Positions 22,187-35,420 of a stretch of DNA of 64,000 bases are shown here, piece after piece. Every line of letters starts with the position of its first letter. Positions within the stretch are counted from its first letter, which is position 1. Source of the DNA: Palaemon carinicauda (lineage: Eukaryota > Arthropoda > Malacostraca > Decapoda > Palaemonidae); assembly GCF_036898095.1 (NCBI RefSeq), contig NC_090735.1, forward strand, positions 1,496,163 to 1,560,162, written 5' to 3'. Below the pieces are notes generated by a model. It was not told where the DNA came from and searched no databases. It worked only from the letters and a program-made list of their open reading frames with translations. The position numbers were made by a program, and so were the translations under genes.

Positions 22187-22440
22187 TTGATAAGTTACCA
22201 AACGTTTGATAACTTATCAAACATTTGGTAAGTTACCAAACGTCTGATAAGTTACAAAACGATTGATAAGTTATCAAACGTTTGATAACTTACCAAACGT
22301 TTGATAACTTACCAATCGTTTGATAAGCTACCAAACGTTTGATAACTTACCAAATATTTGATAAGTTACCAAAGGTTTGATAACTTACCAAACGTTTGAT
22401 CACTTACCAAATATATGATAAGCTACCAAACGTTTGTTGA
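22187..22440. repeat. Self-complementary 19-bp minisatellite
   Basis: About 13 units built from AAACGTTT (a perfect palindrome) and GATAAGTTACC or its near complement GATAACTTACC. Units alternate in orientation, so any segment can pair with its neighbour. Confidence 0.85.
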
Positions 22441-22784
22441 TAAGCAAAGGAGATGAGTCCAGAGACATTAGAGTTCCAGGAATGAAAAGATATTCTTCAA
22501 TATCTCATGAAATTAAACATTACGAAGCCCGTTGGTGCGTGAGAGTGTTCCAAAGCCTTTCGAAGCGAAAATTGAAATCTAATTGAAATGTTTATATATT
22601 CAGAGTTATATCTCGAGTGAAAACTGGTGAGCCCTGCACATCAACAGTCATTTATACAGGTCATGAACCATCTACGTTCAGCCTATGACTCTTATTTAGT
22701 ACACAATATATCAAAATGTGTTAATGAAATATATTTTATAATCCATTGTTGTATTTTGCTCCATGCTATATAACTCGAGCACTG
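22441..22784. other. No gene seen
   Basis: Unique A/T-rich sequence without a recognisable frame or element. Confidence 0.4.
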
Positions 22785-23148
22785 CACTGTTAAAAAATTG
22801 CCGTATAAAAACGGTAAATAGCTTGGAATAAATGTTGACAGGCATTTACCCATTTAGAAACGGATACATTGACGTAAAGGAGTGATATTATGGTCGCCAA
22901 CCAGTGAAAAGATAATAACAAAGCAAGGTAAAATTACGGCCGCCTGTATCGTACTGAAATACGGCTGAAAATAGTATATTTTTACCGAGAATTTTCGATT
23001 ATCTTTTTTTTTCTTTTTTTTCAACTGCGTATTTAGAAAATTTTTACCGAGAATTTTCGATTAATTTTTTTTTTATTTCAACTGCGTTTTTAGAAAATTT
23101 TTACCGAGAATTTTCGATTAAAATTACCTATTTTTTTCAACAGTGCTT
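22785..23148. mobile_element. MITE with CACTGTT termini and triplicated 3' part
   Basis: Terminal inverted repeats are CACTGTTAAAAAAT on the left and TTTTTTTCAACAGTG on the right. The body contains GTAAATAGCTTGG, GGTAAAATTACGGCCGCCTG and ATACGGCTGAAAATAG. A block with TTTTTACCGAGAATTTTCGA occurs three times (about 22978, 23038 and 23097), separated by T-rich spacers. No coding frame is present. Superfamily unknown. Confidence 0.65.
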
Positions 23149-23338
23149 ATTTAATAAGATTTTCCATTGTCTGCCTTATTTAGCTGTGACCATTACGCGT
23201 TTAGTAGATTTGTGGAACAATTGAAATGATACGAAAATGAAGAGCTATTAGGAGACAAACTTATGTATACGAGAAGAAATGGAGCGAATAATCACCGTGA
23301 CTATTTCATCCAGATTGTAACTTTTGACATAATTTCCA

Positions 23339-23339
23339 A

Positions 23340-23393
<54 letters not shown>

Positions 23394-23710
23394 TACTACT
23401 ACTACTACTACTAGCTAAGCTACAACCCTAGTTGGAAAAGCAAGATGCTATAAGCCCAATGGCTCCAACATGGAAAAATAGCCCACTGAGGAAAGGAAAT
23501 AAGGAAAAAAAATTAACGATATAAGAAGTAATGAACGATTAAAATTGAATATTTTGAAAACATTAACAACATTAAAACAAATATTTTATGTATGAACTAT
23601 AAAAAGACTTATGTCAGCCATTTCATCATAAAAACATTTGCTGCAAGTTTGAACTTTTGAAGTTCCACCGATTCAACTACCCCGATTTGAGAATTTTTTC
23701 TCCATTAATT
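23339..23710 (-). mobile_element. LINE 3' tail, copy 12 (type 1)
   Basis: TTA and CTA triplet runs (23339-23411), then the common tail, one diverged 37-bp module (AACATTAAAACAAATATT) and the sequence CTGCAAGTTTGAACTTTTGA, also seen at 16490. It is truncated before the ORF2 end block. Confidence 0.8.
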
Positions 23711-24225
23711 GAACCTGGAATTATTATTATTATTATTTATTTAATTTTTTTTTTTGAGAAAGAAAAGGTCTTTATAATTAACTTTTCGTAGTCCCCTGAA
23801 GGACAAAGGCTCTCTTCTATCAGAAATATTTTAATACAATAAAAACATGGTTTTAGCTTCTCAAGTATGAGAAAGAGAAATATATGAATTAGTGTATGAG
23901 ATGAAGAATAGATGGAGTTTTATCATAGATATGTCCCCGTTTCCTTTCAAAGAGTACAAGTAACAACTCTCTTTTCTAATTAAAATCATAATTTATTAAT
24001 TCTCGCATTTCCGAAGGAATATAGATCAGTGTATGATAAAAAAAAGACTGATTTTTAACATAAATATGTCCAGTTTCCTCTCAGAAAGCATAAGTAACAA
24101 CTCTCTTTTCTGATCAAAATCGTAATTTATTAATTATCGCTGTGTGAAATGTTGAATGCTTTCGAACGAACATGATGAAATGACTGTAGGGGCTACTGTA
24201 TATGACCAGAAAAGCAGCCCTTGAA
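23711..24225. other. No gene; weak internal duplication
   Basis: The phrase AGTAACAACTCTCTTTTCT followed by AATTTATTAAT occurs at about 23957 and 24089, each preceded by a TATGTCC-TTTCCT segment, so about 130 bp is duplicated with divergence. There is no coding support. Confidence 0.5.
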
Positions 24226-24725
24226 NNNNNNNNNNNNNNNNNNNNNNNNNNNNNNNNNNNNNNNNNNNNNNNNNNNNNNNNNNNNNNNNNNNNNNNNNNN
24301 NNNNNNNNNNNNNNNNNNNNNNNNNNNNNNNNNNNNNNNNNNNNNNNNNNNNNNNNNNNNNNNNNNNNNNNNNNNNNNNNNNNNNNNNNNNNNNNNNNNN
24401 NNNNNNNNNNNNNNNNNNNNNNNNNNNNNNNNNNNNNNNNNNNNNNNNNNNNNNNNNNNNNNNNNNNNNNNNNNNNNNNNNNNNNNNNNNNNNNNNNNNN
24501 NNNNNNNNNNNNNNNNNNNNNNNNNNNNNNNNNNNNNNNNNNNNNNNNNNNNNNNNNNNNNNNNNNNNNNNNNNNNNNNNNNNNNNNNNNNNNNNNNNNN
24601 NNNNNNNNNNNNNNNNNNNNNNNNNNNNNNNNNNNNNNNNNNNNNNNNNNNNNNNNNNNNNNNNNNNNNNNNNNNNNNNNNNNNNNNNNNNNNNNNNNNN
24701 NNNNNNNNNNNNNNNNNNNNNNNNN
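24226..24725. other. Assembly gap, 500 N
   Basis: Exactly 500 undetermined bases, a conventional placeholder length, so the true distance is unknown. It is followed 46 bp later by a CT microsatellite. Confidence 1.
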
Positions 24726-24769
24726 CTGCGGATGGACTAATAAGTCTTTGAGGCATCAAAAATCCTTGT

Positions 24770-24771
<2 letters not shown>

Positions 24772-24846
<75 letters not shown>
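24772..24846. repeat. (CT)n microsatellite
   Basis: Pure CT tract, pyrimidines on +. Confidence 0.95.
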
Positions 24847-24848
<2 letters not shown>

Positions 24849-24849
24849 C

Positions 24850-25530
24850 TATGGTCACAACATGAAGAATCAAGATTATAACAAACGTAATTAATTATGT
24901 ATGATAATAGAGAAAAAAAAACATATACAGTATAGTAAACTTGTAGGAATTTGCAGTCATTATTTATGCTACCTAGTACTTCTATTCTCTGTTGCACTAT
25001 ACTAAGCTACGTGTATTTAGTACCTGTATTTGTGTATCATATGACGGGTTTGCGAGAGGTGCCTCCCTTTTTTCTGAGCTCAATTTCAGGCAGTCTGGGA
25101 GCCAAGCCAGGCTAGGCCAGGCCAGGCTCAGTGTAGTGGCGCTGTGGTCCAGCCCCGAAACAGTATTATCTCTTAAGTGCTTTAGTTGTCGATGAAATGC
25201 TTCTCTGTTTATAAGAAGCGCCGATGCTTCATTGTTTATGAGAAGCGCTGCGAAAGAACGCGAAAAACGATTTAGTTGTAAACTTAGCTTTATACACTTT
25301 GTTAACCAAGATATGGCTTCCCTCCAAAGCAGGACGCGAAGATGTATATTTATTGGCGTGAGGATTTCCTTAAGCGCATATTTAATGGCAAGAAATAGTT
25401 TATATATATATTCATCAGTTACTCTGTTCACTTGAATCCTACTAGTCTTAAGTACAGTAATAAGGAGGGACTCGTTTAAGCACATCACCATCACAGGAAC
25501 AAAGGAAATACCAAATTGTCTCCCAAGTGG
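24850..25530. other. No gene recognised
   Basis: A long minus-strand open frame crosses this stretch only because it joins the neighbouring GA-rich tract. It has no domain. A small GGCCAGGCCAGGC-type repeat lies near 25110-25130. Confidence 0.4.
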
Positions 25531-25531
25531 G

Positions 25532-25532
<1 letters not shown>

Positions 25533-25606
<74 letters not shown>
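25533..25606. repeat. (CT)n microsatellite
   Basis: Pure CT tract, pyrimidines on +. Confidence 0.95.
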
Positions 25607-25608
<2 letters not shown>

Positions 25609-25771
25609 GACTGGCGGATTTGAATTTATCTGGAGTCTGCATTTATACTGTATATTACATACATACGGATGTACAGGGGAAGTGTTTGTGTATTTCAGTC
25701 TTATTTTATGCTGTGTTCTTGTATACTCTTGTACATATTGCATACACTAGGACTCGAACAAATTAATAGGA

Positions 25772-25890
<119 letters not shown>

Positions 25891-25907
25891 ATGAGTGGCG
25901 TTGGTAT

Positions 25908-26493
25908 AGGACATGAGGGGAAGCAGCTTGGCAGCCCTAGATGACAGTAAGTGACAAGCTTAACAACCCTATTTGACAGGAGGGACAGAAGCTTGACACC
26001 CCTAGTTGACAGGAGGGACAGAAGCTTGACACCCCTAGATGACAGGAGGGACAGAAGCTTAACAGCCCTATTTGACAGGAGGGACAAAAGCTTGACACCC
26101 CTAGTTGACAAGAGGGACAGAGGCTTTACAGCCCTATTTGACAGGAGGGACAGAAGCTTGACAGTCCTAGTTGACAGGAGGGACAGAAGCTTGACACCCC
26201 TAGATGACAGTAGGAACAGAAACTTAACAGCCCTATTTGACAGGAGCGATAGAAGCTTGACACCCCTAGTTGACAGGAGGGACAGAAGCTTGACACCCCT
26301 AGATGACAGTAGGGACAGAAGCTTAACAGCCCTATTTGACAGGAGGGACAGAAGCTTGACACCCCTAGTTGACAGGAGGGACAGAGGCTTAACAGCCCTA
26401 TTTGACAGGAGGGACAGAAGCTTGACAGTCCTATTTGACAGGAGGGACAGAGGCTTAACAGTCCTAGTTTACAGGAGGGACAGGAGCGTGACA
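25908..26493 (+). repeat. 33-bp minisatellite with open frames
   Basis: About 17 units of GACAGGAGGGACAGAAGCTT plus GACACCCCTAGTT. Because 33 bp is 11 codons, one + frame stays open and repeats DRRDRSLTPLV, with variants ending V, D or F. A three-unit V-D-F period (99 bp) is visible at least three times. The minus strand is also open in places. The + frame begins just after a stop with no ATG until its end, and no gene context is visible, so I call it a repeat rather than a protein. Confidence 0.85.
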
Positions 26494-26499
26494 AATCTT

Positions 26500-28285
<1,786 letters not shown>

Positions 28286-28700
28286 CGTCACTTCAGGGTG
28301 AAAGGAACAATCCTTAATAAAGATAATGAACAATCCTTAATAAAGGTAAGGAACACTCCTTAATACTGTAAAGGTAAGGGCACGGGTACTTTAGCTTTAG
28401 CCAAATTTATATACTTCTTTGATGTGTCCTCTATTGGGGAACCATTTGTTTAGGTTCTTATTTTGGTGTCAAGTTCCGTGAGCAGTTTGGACCCGGGACA
28501 AAGGGAACGTCGGCAACACTTCAGGGTGAAAAGGGACAATCTTGAATAAAGGTAAGGAATAATCGCGAATACAAAGTAAGTAATAATCCTGAATCAAAGT
28601 AATGCCAGTAGGTACTTCAGCTTTTGCCAAAGTTACATGCTTCTTTGCTGTCTGTCATGTATTGGGGAGCCATTTGTTTAGGCTCTTGTTTACTTTTGTA
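28286..28700. repeat. Diverged direct duplication, about 230 bp
   Basis: ACTTCAGGGTGAAA, the GGTAAGGAA words, GTACTTTAGCTTT/GTACTTCAGCTTT and CCATTTGTTTAGG occur in the same order at 28291-28460 and 28520-28690. Copies are clearly diverged. No function is apparent. Confidence 0.7.
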
Positions 28701-28954
28701 CTTTAAATTTCGACCCTCGTGAAGCTGTCCTCTAAGTTGTTGGGCAATTTTGAGGGAATGCCGTATGTTACCGAGTGGGCTACAAGCATACCATCATAAT
28801 TTCTCTTATAAAATAATGGGAGGACGTCAGTACATAAAGTAGGCTGTTTTCTTTAAGTTTATATACCTCAGACTAGGATAACCTGAATGGGTCTCGAGTC
28901 CAAGGCTACCTTTGGCTGTTACCATTTAATGCTGTGGGCCAACATAACGTTTGA

Positions 28955-29530
28955 TGTTTGTTATCGTAAGTAGGTATATTAGTATATTTGTTTTAAGGGG
29001 ATTGTATGTATGATAGTGGCCATCTATATGCATGATGACAGGCGACTAAGAATACGGCAGTGTAAGTATAAGTCTTGTAGATTAGGTGAGGTGGGAAAGT
29101 GTCCCTTTTCTATGCATGTGAGAGGAACTGGCCGTTGATATACAAAGGCTTTGTTGTAAGCTAAACTTTGTATAGTTTATAGTAAGTGTTATCTACGCAA
29201 TCTTACTGAAACAAACGGCATGGAATAAATTGCCGTTTAATTAAGCCGGTCACGTTCATAACCAATCCTTGGTTTATATTTTAAGATTAATGTATTGATT
29301 TTCATACATCATAACTAGCCTGGGGTGTATGTACGATAACGGGCACATGTACGTACGATGACGGCCGACCAAGAATAAGGCAGTGTAAGTGCAGTCGTTA
29401 GCCTCCCCTGTTAGGTAACTAAGGGCAGGGCTTGTAGGTTAGGTGAAATTTAGGTTAATTATTGTCCATTTCATATGCACGTGGGAGGAACTGACTGCTG
29501 ATATACAGAGATTCTGCTAGCCTAACATTA
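28955..29530. repeat. Diverged direct duplication, about 350-bp spacing
   Basis: A segment with GATGACAGGCGACTAAGAAT, CGGCAGTGTAAGT, TTGTAGATTAGGTGA and GAGGAACTGGCCG (about 29000-29135) is repeated with changes at about 29340-29500. Confidence 0.7.
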
Positions 29531-29559
29531 AGCTCAGTGTGAGTGAAGTACATACATAT

Positions 29560-30590
29560 ATCAAGCCACTTCCCCCAATTTTGGGGGGTGGCCAACATCA
29601 AACAAATGAAACAGAAAAGGGGACCTCTCCTCCCTACGTTCCTCCCAGCCTGACAAGGGACTCGACCAAGTTCGGCCGGTACTGCTAAGGGTGCCACAGC
29701 CCACCCTCCCCTGTTATCCACCACAGATGAAGCTTCATAACACTGAATCCCCTACTGCTGCAATGGAGGAAGCAGCAGGGCCTACCGGAACTGCGTCACA
29801 ATCGCTCGCCATTCATTCCTATTTCTAGTACGCTCTCTTGCCTCTCTCACATCTATCCTTCTATCACCCAGAGCTTCCTTCACTCCATTTATCCACCCAA
29901 ACCTTGGCCTTCCTCTTGTACTCCTCCCATCAACTCTTGCATTCATCACCTTCTTTAGCAGGCAGCCATTTTCCATTCTCTCAACATGGCCAAACCACTT
30001 CAACACATTCATAAACACTCTAGCTGCTAACTCATTTCTTACACCCGTTCTCACCCTCACTACTTCGTTCCTAACCCTGTCTACTTGAGATACACCAGCC
30101 ATACTCTTTAGACACTTCATCTCAGACACATTTAATTTCTGTCTCTCCATCACTTTCATTCCCCATCACTCCAATCCAAACATCACAGTTGGTACAATCA
30201 CTTTCTCACACAAAACTCTCTTCACATTCATGCCCAACCCTCTATTCTTTTCTACTCCCTTCACTGCCCCCAACACTTTGCATCCTTCATTCACTCTCTG
30301 ACGTACATCTACTTGCACTCCACCATTTGCTGCAACAACAGACCCCAAGTACTTGAACTGATCCACCTCCTCAAGTAACTCATTTCAACATGACATTCCT
30401 CCTCGCACCACCGACCCTTCTCGTACATCTCATAACCTTACTCTTACCCACATTAACTCTCTCACATACCCTTCCTAATTCTGTCACTAATCGGCTAAGC
30501 TTCTCTTCCACGTCTGCTACCAGTACAGTATCATCTGCAAACAACAACTGATTTACCTCCTGTTCATGATCATTCTCGTCTAACAGAATT
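29560..30590 (-). pseudogene. Non-LTR retrotransposon reverse transcriptase, 3' part
   Basis: The minus strand encodes the second half of a LINE polymerase. The catalytic motif is QLLFADDTVLVAD (FADD codons at 30530-30541). About 150 bp later comes FKYLGSVVAANGGVQVDVR, and then the C-terminal block KWFGHVERMENGCLLKKVMN and RGRPRFGWINGVKEALGD. Two things break it: a stop-containing stretch near 30375-30395 and an in-frame TGA at 30163-30165 between FGLE and WGMKVMER. The 5' part (endonuclease, RT fingers) is absent beyond about 30590. 29560-29780 may be the 3'UTR. A dead, 5'-truncated copy. Confidence 0.85.
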
Positions 30591-31105
30591 ATGGAGATAG
30601 TATATTTAATTTTTACATGGTGATTTTTGTTGTTGCATGCAAGGTTTAATTATTGTGTAATGACTTGCACTTTTTGCCATTATGCCTATGGTTTGCATTA
30701 CTTTTGCCATTTTTCGTGTATAAAGATTAAGCGAAGGCTTTGATTCATTATTGGCAGTGCTTTTGCAAGTAATGTTGAGGCAGCTTATTAATGATGATAT
30801 GATTGGCCCTAAGCTATCCTCATTTTTAATATTTCATACATTCTGTGGCAATCTGACAGGCTATTTGGGATTTATGGCAGTCCTTATTTCATTTGTTGTA
30901 CTGTACTATATTCCTTGCATTCCTTGGGAATTTTGCTTTATATAGGCTTCCCTTGTTACAAGTAGCAATATTTTTTCTTGCATTAGGTACTTAACATAGT
31001 GCAAAGAGGACATCAACATTGATGTACTTAAGGCACTTATACTTATGAGGACAATGATGACCCCTGTAGGGTTTGAAAAATAAAATGCATGGTGGTTGAT
31101 TATTC
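30591..31105. other. No gene seen
   Basis: T-rich sequence between the LINE relic and the D1 terminal repeat. No motif recognised. Confidence 0.4.
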
Positions 31106-31109
31106 TAGT

Positions 31110-31340
31110 AGTGTTAATTTCCAGTTGTTCCGTAACTGGAATACAAACCATGCTATTCATTAGGGGTTATACTTTCGGCGGAGCTGAAATGACAAGCCAT
31201 TAAAATTTAGCAAGGGCTAACTACCCACACCGTTAGCTTGCTACCACTCCCTCTCACACACCTGTGATTTAGTTCACTTTACTTTTGGCTCGGATGAAGA
31301 GCGGTTGTTTCCGGTCTTCCTCCCCGCCTATTCTGGACTG
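31110..31340 (+). repeat. D1 left inverted terminal repeat
   Basis: Shares GGGTTATACTTTCGGCGGAG, CCATTAAAATTTAG, TTAGCTTGCTACCACTCCC and TGATTTAGTTCACTTT with the reverse complement of the right end. The outermost 50 bp is poorly conserved. Confidence 0.8.
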
Positions 31341-31373
31341 CTATTGATTTTTGTCTTTTAACTTACTTTTTCT

Positions 31374-31500
<127 letters not shown>

Positions 31501-32609
31501 TTATGAAAACATTCTTAATGTTTATGTACAGTATATGTATAGAGATGTGATAAGTTTCCTTTTCAGTGTTTGTGCTGTGCGTGTGATACATATACGACAA
31601 TGACACTTGCGTACATTAGCACCGGAACAAGGCCACCACAGTTCCACTTTGTGGGGAACGACCTCTCCCTCTCTTGTCCATCGGTCTTCCCGTCAGCATA
31701 TAACCGTTGACTCGGCTGCCGTAGGGGAATCTTCATCACCTGGACCCTCTTCATTCAACTATTGTCTTTGCCTTTTTCCTTTTCCTACAGGAAACATGGA
31801 TTACTGAGCGAAGGGAATGTTGCCTCTCAGAGATTGACTACGGTCTTTCTCTTCTCAAGGTCATTCACCTTTCAACAACAGTGTACAGTACTATTGGGAA
31901 GAGCACCTTTCCCGTTCACGGATTAGGTTGCGCTTCCGATTGTTTCTCAATTATTTTTAGTGAAATTTTAATTGTAATTTTAACTTTTCAGCTTTCTCCG
32001 TGGTGAACACTTCCCTTCGGAGGAGCAGTGTTTCTCATTATTAGTGAATATTCTTAGCTGATTTAGATATTGTAATTCTGTTATTTATTACAGTTACTCC
32101 ACTCCCCCTTCTCCCGTAGATGTTGACTGGGGAAGGAAGGGCACAATACTTATGTTGTTCCCTCGGGGTTCCTCTTCGGAGTTCCAGTTCCTCCTAGGGA
32201 ATTTTCTGTTAAATACTTAATTTTACTTTTTCCCAGTTAACTATGCAGTTTTTTCTTCGTTCGACTAAGAGTACCAACGAAGCAGAGCTGTTCTGTTCAT
32301 GCCTGGGGAATCTGCTGTCACTGCTGTCCCTCAGAGGACGTTGTCTTGGGCGTCATCCCTTCTCTTAGAAGTACGCCCATGACAACATGACCAGCACTTC
32401 AGATCATCTTAGAATGCTAACCAGGAGGTTCGCCTCCAGGGGTTGGACAACTTTCCCTTCCGAGAGAAAGTTTCCTCCCCAGGTGTGAGGTTGTTTCTCC
32501 CTTCTGAGGGAGAACTTCCCACATCTTGATAAATTCATCATCTCCTGCTGTTGCTGCCTTTGCCCAGATTTCTCTCCCCCCTTACTGAGTCTCTCTTCCC
32601 TCAGGGGCG

Positions 32610-33420
32610 GAGCACAGTCTTAGGCAAGTCTCTTCTATGAAGTGTTCACCTCTCTTGTTCACGAGAGAGGCCACCCATAGAGACTCCTCTTCAGAGGATC
32701 TCTACTGTTGAAAGTCAGCTTGCTGATCCACCGGCCCTAATAGGCGTCATCAAGTCTCTTCTACGAAGTGTTCACCCATAGAGACTCCTCTTCAGAGGAT
32801 CGCTACTGTTGAAGGTCAGCTTGCTGATCCACCGGCCCTAATGGGCGTCATCAAGTCTCTTCTACGAAGTGTTCACCTCTCTCGTTCGCGAGAGAGGCCA
32901 CTCGTAGAGAATCCTCTTCGGAGGGTCGCTACTGTTGAAGGTCAGCTTGCTGATCCACCGGCCCTAATGGACGTCATCAAGTCTCTTCTACGAAGTGATC
33001 ACCTCTTTCGTTTGCGAGAGAGGCCATTCATAGAGACTCCTCTTTGGAGGATCGCTACTGTTGAAGGTCAGCTTTCTGATCCACCGGCCCTAATGGACGT
33101 CATCAAGTCTCTTCTACGAAGTGATCACCTCTCTCGTTCGCGAGAGAGGCCACTTATAGAGACTCCTCTTCGGAGGATCGCTACTGTTGAAGGTCAGCTT
33201 GCTGATACAACCACTTCACAGACTCCGATTGCTGTCTTCGCCTCGCTACTCTCCCCCCATGCCGAGTGTCCCTTCTTTCAGGAGTAGAGCAAAGTCTTAG
33301 GCAAGTCTCTCCTATGAAATGTTCACCTCTCTTGTTCGTGAGAGAGGCCACTCATAGAGACAACTTTTCGGAGGATCACTCTGCTAAGGTCAGCTTGCTG
33401 GTCCACCGGCCCTCATGGCC
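32610..33420 (+). repeat. 126-bp in-frame repeat in the D1 gag region
   Basis: Units of 42 codons repeat in one open frame (32841-33287) with VIKSLLRSVHLSRSRERPL and RRVATVEGQLADPPAL as landmarks; starts are spaced 126 bp apart (32841, 32967, 33093). A shortened unit (missing about 24 bp) lies at about 32757. Outer, more diverged units lie at 32620 and 33290, both introduced by AGTCTTAGGCAAGTCTC. The period keeps the frame, which suggests growth while this was coding. The position between the 5' repeat and RT suggests gag; no gag domain is recognised. Confidence 0.75.
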
Positions 33421-33429
33421 GTCATCAGT

Positions 33430-34980
33430 TCTTGATCATCTTACCAGCCCAACCTTGCGCTCCAACTTAGTCCGTGGACTTCAGTCCTGGAGTCTTCTAT
33501 GGACCTTTCACGGTTGCCATCGGTGGATGTTCGCCCTTCCAAAGGGCACATCCCAGTTCCTGATCGTCCTGCCAACCTACCAAGCGGGTGCCAATTGTCT
33601 TCCGCATGCGCGCCATTGGTCTTCGCGTGGGCACCACCAGTCTTCCACGCGCACGCGCCAACTGTCTCCCGCGCGCGCCATAGGTCTTCGTGCGCACACC
33701 AATAGTACTCTCACGAGCGCGCCAATGCACCTGCCCTTGCGCAACCAGTCACACGCTTCAGCACATTCTAGGGAGACTGCACAAAACTACATAGTGCCTT
33801 ACTGCGCTCTTCCGCACTTTCCTGCGCAGTTGCGGTCTCAGATCCAATGCGCCACCTCTTGCCAAAGAGCCACTGCTCACAGATCCAATGCACCAGCGCT
33901 CTTCTGCGCATTCACCAGAATCTGCGCTTCAGCAGAAACAGAGTACAGTACCAGCATCATCTTGTGTGCCATCGTTCCAGTACTCTCCTGCACACTTGCA
34001 ATAGCCAGAAAAAAAAGAAATAAAACTTTTTAGACAGGTCACCATTGCCCCCTCCTCTCTCCTCAAACGTATAACATGGCCGCCGGGAAAAGAGGAAAGA
34101 GGCTTCACAGAAGGATTCAAGATCCCGAAGATTCCACATTACAAGGGGAATCAAAACGGGGAATCCTTGGCCCCTGTCTCATCTGAAGTTTCTTTTTTCC
34201 TTGACAGACCACCGTTGGCATACAGGAAAGCATCAACAGTCTGATCTCTAGATCACTGTTTGCTGATCGCTAGGTCGATGATCACCAGATTGCCAATTGC
34301 TAGCTAAATGCTGATCTTTGACCTCTAAGTCCCCCCAATGACAAACGATCTCCAATTGCTAGCGTTCCAATCACCGATTGCTAGTCAATAACCAGTCATC
34401 AGCTTACTGATCACTAGATCACCGATGGGCAGCTCATCTTTCTTCGATCTTTGAACTCGGCTTGCTGATCTCTGACCAGCCCATCTTCAGCTTGCTAATC
34501 TCTGACCAACCAGGAGGGACCATAGTCACCTTGCTGATCTCTAGCTCACCATCAGCTCACAGACCGCTGATTCACCGATCATCGGCAATTCGCCAGCAGT
34601 TCATGACTCGGACTTACTAATCAACTTCTGCCTGTAGTTCCTTAGATCAGAAGGTATACAACATACTTCTCGCTACTAGCCGATCGCCATCACACTAAAG
34701 TGATTGGCAAACGTTCGACAACCCTCATCAACGGCTTGTTGACAGGGAACTACTTGTGAGCACTCTCCAACTGCACAGTAACCACGATATCCAACCTTTA
34801 ACCATTGATTAACATTCGCCAGATTCATTCTATTCTAAGTAATAGCATCAATCCCATCAGGGTGCATGGTAGGGCTGAGCGATACCTTCCTTCTGATAGT
34901 TAAAGGGAATTCTCTCTCAGGTAAAAATTTTTATACTGGGTATCGCGTCTGATCCTTTACGACACGAGTCAAGACTCCAG
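33430..34980 (+). other. D1 interior, no recognisable domain
   Basis: A Ser/His/Arg-rich open frame (33266-34033) includes alternating CGCGC/CACGCGC-rich words near 33600-33720. The rest (34200-34900) has simple GATCACCGATTGCTAG-type words repeated loosely. Probably a decayed gag and spacer. Confidence 0.4.
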
Positions 34981-34984
34981 CGTC

Positions 34985-35420
34985 AACAATCTTCCATGCA
35001 AAAGGATCTGCAAGGAGCTGTCCCTTTTGAGTCGATGTCCACACCATGTTGGAGTTCAAACAAGGGCTAAGACATCAGGTCTTCATTTGCACTCTGGACC
35101 TAAAGGACACATACTTCCAGGCCCAAACCATCCATCTAGGAAGGTTGGAAGATTCAGTCTAGACAAACAAGAAGCACCAGTTTAGGGCACTGTGCTTCGG
35201 TCTTCCCACTACACCAATCTTGGTCTCACAGGATCGGCTTCTGTCTCCTCCGTTTCGGAACGACTGACTGATCTTAGCAGACTCAGTGGCAACCTTTCAT
35301 TAGCACCGGAACTTCTGAAGTCTTTTCACCAAGATCCAGTGATCAAGGTAAACCTGTAGAAGTCTTCCCTACTTCCCTCATAGAAGACTGATGTATCTGG
35401 GAATGATTCTAGACACCAAT
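34985..35420 (+). pseudogene. D1 reverse-transcriptase remnant
   Basis: Translated + fragments match the DIRS RT of D3 (49344-50620): TLDLKDTYFQ at about 35091-35120 (first catalytic Asp block), FRALCFGLPTTP at about 35182-35217 and LMYLGMILDT near 35385-35415. The YLDD active-site block expected near 35270-35300 is not recognisable. Several stops interrupt the frame, so it is inactive. Confidence 0.7.

Noticed and set aside
24193..24873. Long ORFs spanning the gap
   Set aside because: They run through 500 N bases and a CT tract and carry no information.
33266..34154. ORFs of 255 and 65 residues on both strands
   Set aside because: Inside the D1 interior. Composition reflects CGCG/CACG-rich repeats and no domain is recognised.
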